NCBI GenBank assembly: GCA_920105625.2
Contig: OV050030.1
Coordinates: 351,540,425 to 351,604,424 of the forward strand
Origin: Clusia tigrina
Taxonomy: Eukaryota; Arthropoda; Insecta; Diptera; Clusiidae
Direction: 5' to 3'
DNA: 64,000 bases
This document shows, in pieces, positions 10,687-20,824 of this stretch. The position numbers and the translations under genes are program-made. The notes below the pieces were generated by a model. That model made no database searches and was not told the DNA's origin. It saw nothing but the letters and a program-made list of their open reading frames with translations. How positions within the stretch are numbered: the first letter of the stretch is position 1; every line of letters begins with the position of its first letter.

Positions 10687-11545
10687 TTAAGAATCTGATT
10701 CAGAGTTAGTGTTACTGTTGTAAGTTTGGTTTATGTTGCTTGATTCTTCATCGTCTGAAATGTTGACTGTAGGGTGAAATATGTGAAGGTCAGCGGTGTT
10801 ATTTGAGATGGGTATTAGAGAGTGAGGGAGAGTGTTGGTTAATTGAGAAGTAGTGGAAATATTTGAGGGGGTTAAGAGAGGTTGGTTGTTGGATTTATTT
10901 TTGTGTGCAAGAGTAAATGAGGAAGTATTCGGAGTAGATTTTAATAAAGGTTGATTTAAATAGTTGCTTTCAGGTGAAAGAGTAGAGGAGGGAGAGATTT
11001 GGTTGATTACTGTGTTTGGGCTATTGCGCGAATCGTTTATTGAAAAAGTTGAGTTGGTTTGAGTTGTTGGAGGTTTACTATTATTATTATTTTTAACAGC
11101 TTGGGCAGCAACTGCAGAGTATGATGTTTCTGATGAAGCGGTAGTAGTCGTTGTTGTTTCTTTGTATTTTTGTAATGCTTCACGCATTGAACATTTGTTG
11201 TTGATTTTTAATTTTAAAATTTCTTTAGCTTGTATGAATTTAGTGCATTCAAATGAAGAAGCCGGGTGCTCTGCTGCACAATTTGCACAGTAGGTGCGTG
11301 TGCATGGTAATGGGGAATGAGGGGGCAAGTTGCATTGTACACATGAAGGGGACCGTTTGCAAAATTTAGCTGTATGGCCAAGCAATTGACAATGCTTACA
11401 ACGCATGGGACTGGGAATATAAGGTCTAATCACCATTCTTCTCCAAGCTATATCTATTTTTTCTGGTAAATTGTAGAGATCGAATGTTAATACAGTAGAA
11501 ATTTCTCGATCTTTCTAGAACTTGATATACACCTCAAAGGAAGCT
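10687..11545 (-). pseudogene. I-clade ORF1 (gag-like nucleic-acid binding protein), 5'-truncated
   Basis: Three Cys/His knuckles are visible after the RPYIPSPM block: CKHCQLLGHTAKFC, CVQCNLPPHSPLPC and CANCAAEHPASSFEC. A long Ser/Thr/Asn-rich tail follows. The open frame extends N-terminal of the first Met at 11436 (EISTVLTFDLYNLPEKI) to a TAG near 11513, then continues in the same frame to about 11545, where it is cut off. ORF2 starts about 75 bases downstream. The zinc-knuckle set and the position are those of I-factor ORF1. Confidence 0.8.
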
Positions 11546-11557
11546 TTCATTATTTTA

Positions 11558-11786
11558 CACCACCGACAGGGTGTTCTTAAGTAAACTTTTATACGAATAG
11601 TTCGTGTCTTGACTTACACACACAGGGTGGTGCACTCATTCTCACACTCCAGATGGGATCCTAAAAGTATGCAATCCCGTTTCACTGATATGCAATCACG
11701 TTTCAATATAAAAAGGTAAAAATGTTGTTGGCCGATTAGGGAACCTGAGTATGAATATTACCTTGCTAATAGTCACTTCTTCTTCT
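11558..11786. mobile_element. 229-bp insertion bounded by 15-bp direct repeats
   Basis: The perfect 15-mer GCTTTCATTATTTTA occurs at 11543-11557 and 11787-11801. A 15-bp duplication with a GAAGAAGAAG run at one end (minus strand) fits target-primed insertion of a short retroelement. No ORF, A box or B box was recognised, so the source element is unknown. Confidence 0.5.
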
Positions 11787-11801
11787 GCTTTCATTATTTT
11801 A

Positions 11802-12010
11802 TACTATTATACTAGATTAGGTTGTAAGGAATCTCTAGCTGGTGTATGGCCAGTCTTCCCAGAGTCCTGTACAATATTTATTTTATTGACCTTAACACAA
11901 CACGTTTGATGTAGTTTGTTTTACTTTCTTTTATTATTTAGTAAACTATAACTTCATCTTAAACTAATTATAACTAAATCATGTATACTTTCCGCTCGTG
12001 GAGCACTCTC
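11802..12010. other. Untranslated tail of the Osvaldo-like Gypsy remnant (probable)
   Basis: It lies directly downstream (minus strand) of the stop at 12011. It contains an AATAAAATAAAT signal near 11880-11895 on the minus strand. It could be 3' untranslated or LTR sequence; no second copy was found to prove an LTR. Confidence 0.3.
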
Positions 12011-12423
12011 TTACGTGGTAGTGATGTCAGTTAAAACCTCACGCCACCAATCAGGCGCAGTGCTTGGTAGACGAACGTGAGCGTTGGAAATGGAGTTGGG
12101 ATCGTGCAAGTCCAACGTTGGAGTTTCACCATAATGGGCGTTTAGTAGAGGCGATGTCGCTGTGAGTGCACTTGTACGTGAACCTTCTGCTAATTCAATA
12201 TTAGCCACTTTGGCGGGCATCGGATGTGGCTCCTGATCCTCAAGAGGGTCAGCAGCTCGTTGCAGGACTTGCGTTTCTTGTTGGTTCTTCTTCTTCCGTC
12301 CGTAGTTGCGGGGTGTTGTAGGTGTGGCTGAAGCCGGTGATGTAGTTGCGGCTGCTTTGGCTTCTTCGGCAGCGCCGGCTTTTGCTGAGAGGCTAGCGGC
12401 AATTTTGTTAATGTTATTGTTGT
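12011..12423 (-). pseudogene. C-terminal part of Osvaldo/Ulysses-like Gypsy ORF, separated by Copia insertion
   Basis: The minus-strand frame starts right at the Copia target duplication with an Asn-rich stretch that continues the Asn-rich end of the protease ORF at 21920. It runs through an Ala/Lys-rich segment, then NIELAEGSRTSALTATSP, and ends ...DWWREVLTDITTT at 12011. No RT or integrase is present on either side, so the element had already lost most of pol, or this is an unusual tail. The product cannot be named beyond being the far end of that ORF. Confidence 0.55.
12419..12423. repeat. Copia target-site duplication, left copy (GTTGT)
   Basis: GTTGT immediately precedes the Copia LTR start TGATAAAACT at 12424. 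The same GTTGT follows the other LTR at 21920-21924. Confidence 0.85.
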
Positions 12424-12564
12424 TGATAAAACTAGACCGAACGGTTTGAGTGTTTGTAGAGAACTAACTTTATTAATAGTATACATATGTTGGCACATGT
12501 AGCATGTGTGTACTTAAGTAAAGAAGTATTGGAAGTAAATACAGTAGAAGTATTGTAAGTAAAT
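12424..12564 (-). repeat. Copia 3' LTR, distal part
   Basis: It matches 21745-21885 of the 5' LTR with three or four substitutions and ends at the LOA target duplication 12552-12564 (ATTGTAAGTAAAT). Confidence 0.9.
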
Positions 12565-12636
12565 TATTATTATTATTATTAACAGGCTAAAGGAACACCG
12601 TGACCTAAAAGATCTATTGTGCAGCCTCGTACCCAA

Positions 12637-13452
12637 CTAAAACAGTCCTAGACTGTTTATAAATCTCGTAACTGCTGTGGGCTTAATTTTAACTAGGTGA
12701 TTTGGAGATATGAACCCACTGCCTAGGTACTTATGTCTGCGTCTTGCCACCGCTGGGCAAGTGCATAGAATGTGTTCTGCCGTTTCCTGCTCCTCTTGAC
12801 AGAGTCGACAGGAATCGTCTTCTACCACGCCTATTTTTTTCAGGTGGTAATTTAGTCTACAGTGTCCTGTTAAAAGTTCAGTGTAGAGTTTGATGTCATT
12901 TCTGCTGAGGTTTAAAGAAGCATCTACCCTGATGTGTTCAGGATCAATGAGTAGTCTCGACTGCCGCATGCCTTTTTGGGCTCTCCAGTAGTTTAGCAGA
13001 CTTCGTTTTTCCTGTTCGCACAACAAGTTATTTCTGAAGCTACTGTTTACCCCACAGAAGGGTTCTGGGCCTATAAAGGCAGTGTCTGCACCCGTTTTTG
13101 CTAAAGAATCTGCCATTTCGTTGCCCTCATGTCCCTCGTGTCCCGGTACCCACATTAGCGTAACAGAGTTTCTCGCTGCTAGGGTATTGAGAAGTTTACA
13201 GCATTCCCAGACCAGCTTTGATTGGAATGAGAAGTTTATTAATGATTTTAGAGCTGCCTGGCTATCTGAGAGTATGCATATTTTGGTGTTGCGTGTACCC
13301 CTGCGTAGACATTCTCTAGCACATAACTCGAAAGCGTGGACCTCCGCCTGAAAAATGGAAGCTGTTTTTCCCATTGCAATTGCTTTTTGGAAATTTGGCA
13401 ATACAATTCCAGCTCCTGCACTGCCATCTTCCATTTTGGACCCATCTGTATA
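12637..13452 (-). pseudogene. LOA ORF2, RNase H and C-terminal domain
   Basis: Continues the RT frame (13453-15561) after a single TAG at about 13453. The first codons after the stop read YTDGSK, the first RNase H Asp motif, so the stop is a nonsense change inside an intact frame. Further motifs are FQAEVHAFELC (Glu), ILSDSQAALKSL (Asp) and WVPGHEGHEGNEMADSLAK. A CRLCQEEQETAEHILCTC motif (C-x2-C-x8-H-x4-C) closes the protein. Confidence 0.9.
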
Positions 13453-15561
13453 CTACAACTGAGAGTCCTGTTTTATTATTATTTCCTTGTTTCTCCAAGC
13501 TGAACGGTCACTGATGACCACTTTGCATTGCTTTGAGAAGTCTAATTTTCTGTCCATTTTGTCGAAGACCATGAGGCACGGAGAATTCCAGACAGTGTCC
13601 AGAATCTTTGCGTGCCCCGAAAGGTTGCCTTCTTTAAGATGGGCTAGAGTAGGTAGCCTTAGGGCCGCGCTGGCCGCCATCCTTTTAACTAAAAGGTGTA
13701 GAGGAGTCAGTCCAGTGATCACTCCCAAAGCTATTGTGGGGCACGTTCTCATTGCTCCCGTCACACTCAAACAGGCTATACGGTGAATCTTGTTAAGAGT
13801 CATCTGAGCTCTTGTTTGGTTTACTTTTGGCCACCATACCAACGACGCATAAGTAATCATTGGTACTATTATTGTTTTATAGGACCACGCCATCATTTTT
13901 GGCCGTAGTCCCCATGTTTTACCGTACAACCTTTGGCAAGCATAGGTTGCTCTTAAGGCTTTACTAGTTATGTATGATAAGTGGTTTTTCCAAGTTAGAG
14001 TTTTGTCCAGGATTACTCCCAGATATTGCATTTCATTGGACATTGTTAAGTTTGTGGTCCCTAAACTTAAGGTCCCCAGATTCAGTTTCCTTCTTTTGGT
14101 GAAGGGTACCACGTTTGTTTTATTCGGATTTATCGATACCATTATTATCGATTTCTCCTGACACCAGTTTTGAGTGATGTCAAGAGCTAGTTGCATGCGA
14201 TCTGTTATGGTAGAGTCAAACTTACCTCTGACCATAATTACCAAATCATCCGCAAAGCCCTGAACTTCGTATCCGAGGTCATTGAGAGTTTGTAAGAGCT
14301 GGTCGATAACCAATAACCATAGGAGTGGCGATAGGACGCCCCCCTGGGGACATCCTTTGGTTGACCTGGCAATTTCCTTTGCTGTCCCTGTTTCAAAGAT
14401 TGTCGTTCTGTTTTTGAGCATATTGAGAACCCATGTTATGATCAGTCTTTGTATACCTTTCCTGTTCATCCCCTCCTCAATTGATCTGAAAGTAGCATTG
14501 TCAAAAGCCCCCGTAATGTCAACCGATGTACAGAGAGCTATTTCTTTACCCTCAAACGCCTTTTCAATTTTGCTCGTTAAGCTATGTATGGCTGTCTCAG
14601 TCGATTTGCCTGATTGGTAAGCGTATTGTTCAATATGAAGAGGAGAATCTTTAAGATAAGTTTCCCTGATATATTGGTCCAGAATTTTTTCCATAACTTT
14701 TAGTAGGAATGACGTCAGGCTAATGGGCTGATAGGCTTTTGGCGTGTGGTCCGCCTTTTTGCATGCTTTCGGTATGAAAGCCACCCTAGCCTTCGTCCAA
14801 GTTTTAGGCATTATGCCTAGGACCAGGCTTATCCTGAAAATGTTTGTTAGCACAGGCGCTAATACATCAACACCTTGCCGAAGTAGGCACGGTTGTATAT
14901 TATCGACACCTGGCGATTTGAATGGTCTAAAAGTGGAGATAGCCCATTTGGTTTTATTGACGGTGAAGATTCTGCGAGCCAGTGAGAGTTCCCTCCGTGT
15001 AGGCATCAAGAAACGAGTATTCTCGATGATTTCACTATCCTCTCCGCTAGTGGCACAGCCTGGAAAGTGAGTGTCCAACAAAAGCTGTCCCGTCTCTTCC
15101 AGGCTCTCCGTAAAATTTCGGTCAGGCTTCTTGAGTGTAGAAAGTCCGTTTGAGTGATCTTTATTGAGTGATTTCTGGAGTCGTGTAGCTGCTGGGAGGG
15201 TTTCAATCTCCTCACAGTACTTTTTCCATGAGTCTCTCTTAGATCTTCTCAACTCATTATTATAGGCCGTTAAGGCACTTCTAGAAGATGCCCAGTCACC
15301 ATTAGACTTGGCTCTATTAAAGAGTTGACGGGCTTTTTTGCGCAAAACATTTAGCTCCCCGCTCCACCAGGGTACGTTCCTAGAACGTTTCTTCACAACT
15401 AAATTGCAACTACTTTCAAAAGCCTCGATTATTATATTATTTAATTTGTTAACTTCAAGATCTAGTTCCTGAGAGTTACTTATTTTTTCACCAAGGCACG
15501 CAATATTTTGCTCTAAGTAAAAGTTATATATCGACCAGTTGGTCTTCCTAACATTTCTCAT
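13453..15561 (-). pseudogene. LOA ORF2, linker and reverse transcriptase domain
   Basis: A 702-codon open stretch with the full RT motif set: SPGVDNIQPCLL, KAYQPISLTSFLLKVMEKI, VDITGAFDNATF, GCPQGGVLSPLLW and the catalytic GFADDLVIMV, then the thumb YLGVILDKTLTWKNHL. It is joined to the endonuclease ORF through a run of nine C (15582-15590 on the plus strand): shifting one base in that run keeps reading from EN into RT. The only other lesion is the TAG before RNase H. The overlap and the intact motifs argue for a recently active copy. Confidence 0.92.
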
Positions 15562-16294
15562 ATCGAAGGTGCCTCCAATCTCCCCCCCCCAGATCTAAGC
15601 AAATGTACCTATGGTCCGACAAGGAGACCTCTTTAAGCACCCTCCAATTAGAAATGTTATTTGATATGAATACGCTAGTTAGGGTGAGATCTAACACCTC
15701 CCCCCTTATCGCATTCATAAAGGTAGGCTCGTCACCCCTATTTACCACCACCAGATTGTTTGTCGTAATAAAATCAAGAAGTGACTCACCTCGCCCGTTC
15801 GTGTCCGTGCTTCCCCATACCGTGTGGTGCGCGTTTGCGTCGCAGCACACCACCCACTGTAGACTGCGAGTGCGACAGTACTCCGTAAGCTGCTGGAGCT
15901 CGCGCGATACCGCGTCCTCTGTGTCGCCAGGTAAGTACATGGAGGCCAGGAGTACCCTTCTCCTCCCTTTGGCACTAGGCACTTCTGCCTGTACTGCCGT
16001 CAGATCGCGTTGTAGAAGTTCTGAAATTGGGAGGAATTTAATATTTTTGTTGATCATGATCGCTGCCCTCGGTCGGTCAACATTATTATCATAGATCAAC
16101 TTACATGTTTTTGTCTGCAGACCATTTATGCGCCCATTTGTGGCCCATGGTTCTAGAATGGCTACGAAGTCCAGACTCTGGTGTTCCACCAAGGTACTGA
16201 GCCTGTAAGAGGCTGCTATAGCCCTGTGGAGATTTATTTGGAGACAGTGAAGCTGCTTCCAAGAGTTTTGCGTTCGTGATGGGGCCTGGGACAT
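15548..16294 (-). pseudogene. LOA ORF2, N-terminal AP-endonuclease domain
   Basis: Begins with ATG at 16294, which overlaps the ORF1 stop (TAATG). The endonuclease motifs are visible: LQINLHRAIAAS (Asn), ILEPWA (Glu), VVCCDANAHHTVWGS (Asp-x-Asn) and SLSDHRYI (Asp-His). It targets DNA nicking for target-primed reverse transcription. The frame ends prematurely just after a G9 homopolymer (minus strand); the RT frame overlaps this end by 14 bases. Confidence 0.9.
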
Positions 16295-17793
16295 TATTTC
16301 CCAGACCGATCCTTGCGGATCTTACCACCCTTTGTGCTCCGCAAAGTTTCCGCAGCCTCCGGGTCTTTTCTCTCCCATTTCCTGAGCCTACCAGAGAGAG
16401 CAGATGGTTTTGGACGTTGGACACGTGTGTTGCCTCTCTCCGCTCTCGGTACTGGCTTTATGAAAATGGGCCCCGTTTTCGGCTTCTGGCTACTCTGCTT
16501 TGCCCGCGCTGCAACAGATGTTGTTGGTTGCTCTTCAACGCCAACAGCAGATTTTGCCCTGTTCCCCTTCAGTCTAGGTCGGAGCTGGGCACTGCCAAAG
16601 CCATAGTAGACCTTGTTACCCAGTGTGTCAACCCTTTCAGACGAGATGGGGTCCAGAGCAATTGCCAGCTCGACCTGGTCACCTTTTTGTAGGCGATGGA
16701 GCACCCGCCACTCGCTGACACTAATGCCCGAATTCTGCGACTCCACTTGCCCCAAAATTCGGTCATTTTGCCAAGATACCGAGCCGGGAAAGTAGCCAAC
16801 GAAGATCTTGGCCTTTGGCACTTTTGCCTCGTCCACCACCTTCAACTCAGCCCCCTCCCATGGCTTCATGGCTGGTATCCTTTCTTCAGCCCAGGCTACG
16901 GTTTCGTCGTCCAGACAGTTGATCGTCAACCATCCAGGCTTGAAACTACAGCCTGCAAAGTGTGGCTTCACTGGGCCCCCACGAGTCTCGAATATCTTGT
17001 CGAGAATACACCGTTGTAGCTTCCCAATTTCTTCAGTGGACCATATGCCCTCCGGGAAATTGCTAGGTATAACCCCTATCTTTTTGGAGCAGACTGTCTC
17101 CGCTAGAGTAGGCTTTGAGCAGGGGACCCCCAAGGAGGCGCCCTGCACGCCATGTCTTTCAGAGACACTCGCCACCCTCTTACTGGGACCAGGTTCGCCC
17201 CCAAGTAAGGTCTCCACCTCCTTCATCTCACCACACACCGGCGGGCCCGCTGGGGGCACTATTGACATTTTACCAATGTTTTTGTTGCCCTCTTGTGCAA
17301 ACCGCTTTGTCGGCCTGGAGTTCGATGTCGGCGTGGAGCCATCTGAACGGGATCTTTTAGGGGTCCATCGCGCAGACACGTTGGCTGTATTTGCCGCCAA
17401 GGACCGAGCTGTTTCCAGCGATATGCCCCTGGCAAGCAAAGCCTTAAAACGTTTACGTCCAGCGCCGGACAGCTTCACCCTAAGTTTTGGAATCTTCTCT
17501 GGAGCAGGTTCAAGAAGATTTCTCTCCTGTTCCGAGGAGATAGACACCCCAGCCGATTCCTGGCTAAGTGGGATGTCCATCTCCTCCGGCCTGTCGGTTA
17601 AGGGACCGGGTGCCCCCCCCCCCAACAGGTCGTGCTCCATGCTTTCATTGTCGATGGGACCAGATGCCCCCTCGGCCAATGATGGCTGTTGGCTCATTGT
17701 AGCCACACTATGCACATTTGAAGGTGTGCTTAAGTTAGATAGGCTTAAGTTTTCCATATATTTTTCTTTAATTTTCTTTTGCGTTTTGGTCAC
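16294..17793 (-). CDS. LOA ORF1 protein (499 aa)
   Basis: An uninterrupted 499-codon frame. The N-terminal half is Ser/Pro/Gly-rich and disordered-looking, with a KLRVKLSGAGRKRFKALLARG motif (near residues 103-123) shared among LOA-clade first ORFs. The C-terminal half has an apparent folded module (GWLTINCLDDETVAWAEERI through VYYGFGSAQLRPR) followed by a basic tail. No CCHC knuckle is seen, unlike the I-clade ORF1 nearby. Likely an RNA-binding chaperone of the retrotransposon particle. The stop/start arrangement TAATG with ORF2 suggests translation of ORF2 by termination-reinitiation. Confidence 0.85.
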   Translation of the reverse strand: MTKTQKKIKEKYMENLSLSNLSTPSNVHSVATMSQQPSLAEGASGPIDNESMEHDLLGGGAPGPLTDRPEEMDIPLSQESAGVSISSEQERNLLEPAPEKIPKLRVKLSGAGRKRFKALLARGISLETARSLAANTANVSARWTPKRSRSDGSTPTSNSRPTKRFAQEGNKNIGKMSIVPPAGPPVCGEMKEVETLLGGEPGPSKRVASVSERHGVQGASLGVPCSKPTLAETVCSKKIGVIPSNFPEGIWSTEEIGKLQRCILDKIFETRGGPVKPHFAGCSFKPGWLTINCLDDETVAWAEERIPAMKPWEGAELKVVDEAKVPKAKIFVGYFPGSVSWQNDRILGQVESQNSGISVSEWRVLHRLQKGDQVELAIALDPISSERVDTLGNKVYYGFGSAQLRPRLKGNRAKSAVGVEEQPTTSVAARAKQSSQKPKTGPIFIKPVPRAERGNTRVQRPKPSALSGRLRKWERKDPEAAETLRSTKGGKIRKDRSGK

Positions 17794-18320
17794 CCACCGG
17801 CGCCCCCGTGGTAAGGCTAATTAAAACCGTAGGTTCGCCGGACCTCGTACGGAGTTCGCTATTAAGCTTGACTCTACCCCGTCAAGCAAGCTCACTGGCA
17901 TAGCTGTTCCACCGTGAATTTAGGGTGTTTTTTTTTGGGTCAATAGGTCTGGTGAACCCTGCCCCAGGGAGTTTTCTCTCTCCCCCGCCCGGCAAATCGG
18001 CGACCCAAGTCCAGCAGAGACATGACCGTACTGAAAGTGGGCCATTGGTCTGTAAAGGAATTGCCGCACTTCCCCGAAGGGCTGACCAATTGTTAGTGTC
18101 TAGGCGATCCGGCGGTCTCAGTGAGACGTTCGATATTGGCCAGTACGACTACTAACTAGCCTTAACGAGTGAGCAGGAATCGTAGAAAACTACTTTCAAC
18201 CTGTGCGTTGAAGGTAGTTCTTAGTTTGCGTAACTGGACCATGTCACCGTCTTTCATGTGCCATGTTCCAGCACACAGTAAGCCCCTACACCGCAACAAG
18301 GTGACTACCCATCGTAGGAG
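17794..18320 (-). promoter_or_regulatory. LOA 5' untranslated region / presumed internal promoter
   Basis: 527 bases between the 5' terminus (CTCCTACGATGGG on the minus strand) and the ORF1 start. Non-LTR elements of this kind carry an internal promoter here; no individual motif is certain. Confidence 0.5.
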
Positions 18321-18367
18321 ATTGGAAGTAAATACAGTGGGATATAATGTGATAAATATTCTTAACA
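18321..18367 (-). repeat. Copia 3' LTR, proximal part (with LOA target duplication)
   Basis: Starts with the second copy of the LOA target duplication (18321-18333) and runs to the LTR terminus ...TTCTTAACA at 18367. It matches the end of the LTR at 21919. Confidence 0.9.
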
Positions 18368-18412
18368 CTCCCACTTTTATCATACATTTCATTTTAATTT
18401 CAAAATTTTAAA

Positions 18413-19315
18413 TCAAAAATAAATTCTTTTCCTTTTCTTTTTAGGATTCATTAATATCTTAGTTTTTTTTTTTTTTAATTCAATAGTATTCATGAGTTGT
18501 CTAAAACGCACAAATTTTTCTTTTACTAAGGGCTTTGTAAAAATATCTGCCACTTGCTGATTTGATGAAACATAATTAATATTAAACAGATTGTTTTCAT
18601 ATTCTTCTCTAATAAAATTAAATTTTACATCAATATGTTTTGTTCGCTTATGATATTCTGGATTTTTAATTAATCGAATAGCTCCTTGATTGTCCATATT
18701 CAGATTAGTCTCTGGGTATTCGTCAGGAAGTATATCACGTAAAAGTTGTTTTATCCACATAAGCTCTTTGACGGCCTGGCAGCTTGCCAGAAATTCAGAT
18801 TCGGTAGTAGACATTGCAACGCAGCGTTGTCTCTGTGATGCCCATGCAATGCACGTTGAACCCATCATTAAATACATCAAACTACCAACCGCCTGTCTAT
18901 ACGGATAGCTCGACACAGCTTGCTGATAATTCGTTGGGGTTTGGCTGCTCGCCACAAAAAGGTGTCCCTCAGCTACAAATGCGTTAGGCGATTTAGATTG
19001 GCTATGCTGGTTACCGTTGTTTACGTCGAGATTCGTCGATTTACTACGTAGTCTGTCACTTATAAAACTTTGCTCAGATTCAGGTCTTTGTTCAGCACCC
19101 GGCACGTCGATATCTGAGAATGGAAGACTTTCACAGAATACCTCATCATCACTGTTTTCCAAAGATTCTGATTGTTAATGCTGTATACCATTCGCCATTT
19201 CTTCATTTTGTTCTGCATGCTCAGTAGATAAATCCATTACAGCTTCTGATGATTTTCCAAATTCATTTTTGAATGCGACGTCTCGAGAAATTTCCACCTT
19301 GTTTGTTCTTGAATT
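18413..19315 (-). pseudogene. Copia pol C-terminus: linker and RNase H, RT deleted in frame
   Basis: The minus-strand reading passes a linker (19315-19163, with one stop near 19174), then SSYPYRQAVGSLMYLMMG joins directly to STCIAWASQRQRCVAM. In Copia proteins these two blocks lie about 90-100 residues apart, and the whole reverse transcriptase normally precedes the first. Two deletions therefore removed RT and the start of RNase H, and the second kept the frame. The remaining RNase H has STTESEFLA, NMDNQGAIRL, KHIDVKFNFIRE and ADIFTKPL. A non-autonomous derivative. Confidence 0.85.
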
Positions 19316-20330
19316 CTATACTCTCAATCCCTTAATATCGTCTGCATAGCCAACGAATATTCCTTTCTGGGATTTAGCATCCCATTTAAATCGATTCGGT
19401 ACATGAATAAATGCCTCCGTGCCGAAAACGTGCAAATTGTCTATTTTAAGTTGCTTACCAAACCACAGCTTAAAAGGTGTTATTCCTTTTTGCGAACTAG
19501 TTCCTGTTCTGTTTAATACGTACGTACGCACAATTAACAGCCTCCGCTCAAAACCTTTTGTCCAGATTCTTAGCATATATCATTGTTCTTGCTAATTCAA
19601 AAATAGTACGCATTTCAAGTTCAGCAGATCCATTTTGTTCTGGATTATATGGCACCGTTTTGTGATGAGTTATACAATTTTTTCTCAGTAGTGAATCCAC
19701 ATTTTTGTTTATAAATTCAAGTCCATTATCCGAACGAAGTATTTTGATTTTTCGACCCGTTTCAATTTGAACGTCGCCAATTATCGTTAAGACTTCAATT
19801 TTTCCTTCAATAAAATATACTTTTCGATAATGCGAGAAATCATCTTTTAGCAAAAGAAAGTATTTCGATCCACCAACTGAAATCTTCTCCATCGGTCCAC
19901 AGACATCCGCATGAACAATTTCTCCAACATCTGATGTTTTGCTCTTACTGATTGGAAAGGGCGTTCGATGCTGTTTTCCTAAAACACAAGCATCACAAAA
20001 ATTATCGTCTTCATCGAAATAAGACACGCCAATTTTTTTAAGAAATCGTTTACAGTGATCTAAGTTTTGATGCGCCAATTTGTTGTGCCATTCACTTATA
20101 GGACGTACGTTACTTTTCGTATAGTATACAAAATTATCAACTTGTTTTGATGGTAAATCAATTTTTATAATCAGTTTGTAAAATTTATCAACGCGAACTC
20201 CCACTAGCACTGCAGTTCCATTCTTTAAGAAAACACATCGTTGATGATTCGATGTCATTTGAAGCCCTTTATTGTAGTGTATCAGCTGTGCGAAAGGCAA
20301 GTTAAACAATCCGTTTCGAGTTCGGAATAT
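19316..20330 (-). pseudogene. Copia integrase region
   Basis: Two overlapping minus-strand frames (20309-19548 and 19576-19316). The GAG-pre-integrase zinc motif is seen as HNKLAHQNLDHC...CDACVLGKQH. The integrase core follows: VHADVCGPM (first Asp), LRSDNGLEFIN (second Asp) and NPEQNGSAELEMRTI (Glu; the usual 'ERmNRTL' reads ELEMRTI). GIFVGY ends the segment. A frameshift near 19560 separates the two pieces. Confidence 0.85.
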
Positions 20331-20565
20331 GACTGACTTTTTATTACAAGAGAATAAGAATATAAAGACTAGCTTAGTACTAAATGAATGTGAATGTATA
20401 CATGTGTGTGTGTTATTGTAATATCACTCGAGAGATCAAGAGATAAGATGAGAGTGAGTGTTTAGCAAACAGAGAAGATTAGGGTGTGATGTATATGCCA
20501 AGTCTAAATACTCTATATTTATCCATCGCGCTAATTGTCGAAAATAAAGTCAAACGAAGCTCTGG
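20331..20565 (-). mobile_element. Non-coding insertion inside Copia pol (possible solo LTR)
   Basis: The protease side reads NVLYVPELRLTLFS up to about 20545; the integrase side resumes at about 20320. About 230 AT-rich bases without an open frame intervene, including a CA-repeat tract and an AATAAAAAG signal on the minus strand. This would fit a short solo LTR or MITE, but the termini are not certain. Confidence 0.35.
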
Positions 20566-20818
20566 TACATACAACACATTAGCTAAATGATTTGTTGTTG
20601 TTGTACGATTTTATGTTGATCGCACCCCTGCCATAAGCTTTAATAGTGTTGTTGTTGCCCAAACGAATATCCATAGCCACATCAAATGGCTGGTAAGTGA
20701 CAAACCAGTTTTTGTTTTTCGTCATGTGGTCGCTTCCGCCCGAATCCACATACCATTCATCTTTTTCGTCTATGCTTTTTGCCGCCTCCGCTTCACACAC
20801 AAATGCACTGCCTTTCAT
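20566..20818 (-). pseudogene. Copia protease domain
   Basis: The minus-strand frame following gag contains WYVDSGGSDHMTKNKNWF, the Copia aspartic protease motif (D-S-G-x-S-x-H-M). The frame is closed by a shift at 20579 but the expected NVLYVPEL block follows in another frame. Confidence 0.85.
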
Positions 20819-20824
20819 TTGATC

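Larger units (their letters stand above)
6733..11557 (-). mobile_element. I-clade non-LTR retrotransposon (near full length)
   Basis: The 3' end is at the left, with a repetitive (TAAA)n/(TAA)n tail at 6733-6763 on the minus strand. ORF2 (10611-6937) is preceded by ORF1 (about 11545-10687). The order is zinc-knuckle ORF1, then AP-endonuclease, RT, RNase H and a C-terminal Cys/His motif, which is the I-factor architecture. The ORF1 start is missing; the element is cut at about 11557 by a 229-bp segment bounded by 15-bp direct repeats. About 4.8 kb survives. Confidence 0.85.
12565..18320 (-). mobile_element. LOA-clade non-LTR retrotransposon, apparently full length
   Basis: 5,756 bp inserted in the Copia 3' LTR. 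The 13-bp target duplication is ATTGTAAGTAAAT (12552-12564) and ATTGGAAGTAAAT (18321-18333), one mismatch. The minus-strand 3' end is a (TAA)n tail at 12565-12582. There are two ORFs: ORF1 (17793-16294) and ORF2 with EN, RT, RNase H and a Cys/His tail (16294-12637). RNase H downstream of RT plus this EN type places it near LOA/Bilbo-type elements. Joining the two LTR pieces gives exactly 175 bp, the length of the intact LTR. Confidence 0.92.

Noticed and set aside
16276..17824. Long plus-strand ORF opposite LOA ORF1 (338 codons, 16808-17824)
   Set aside because: An antisense shadow of ORF1 produced by its GC-rich codon use; no motif or start context of its own.
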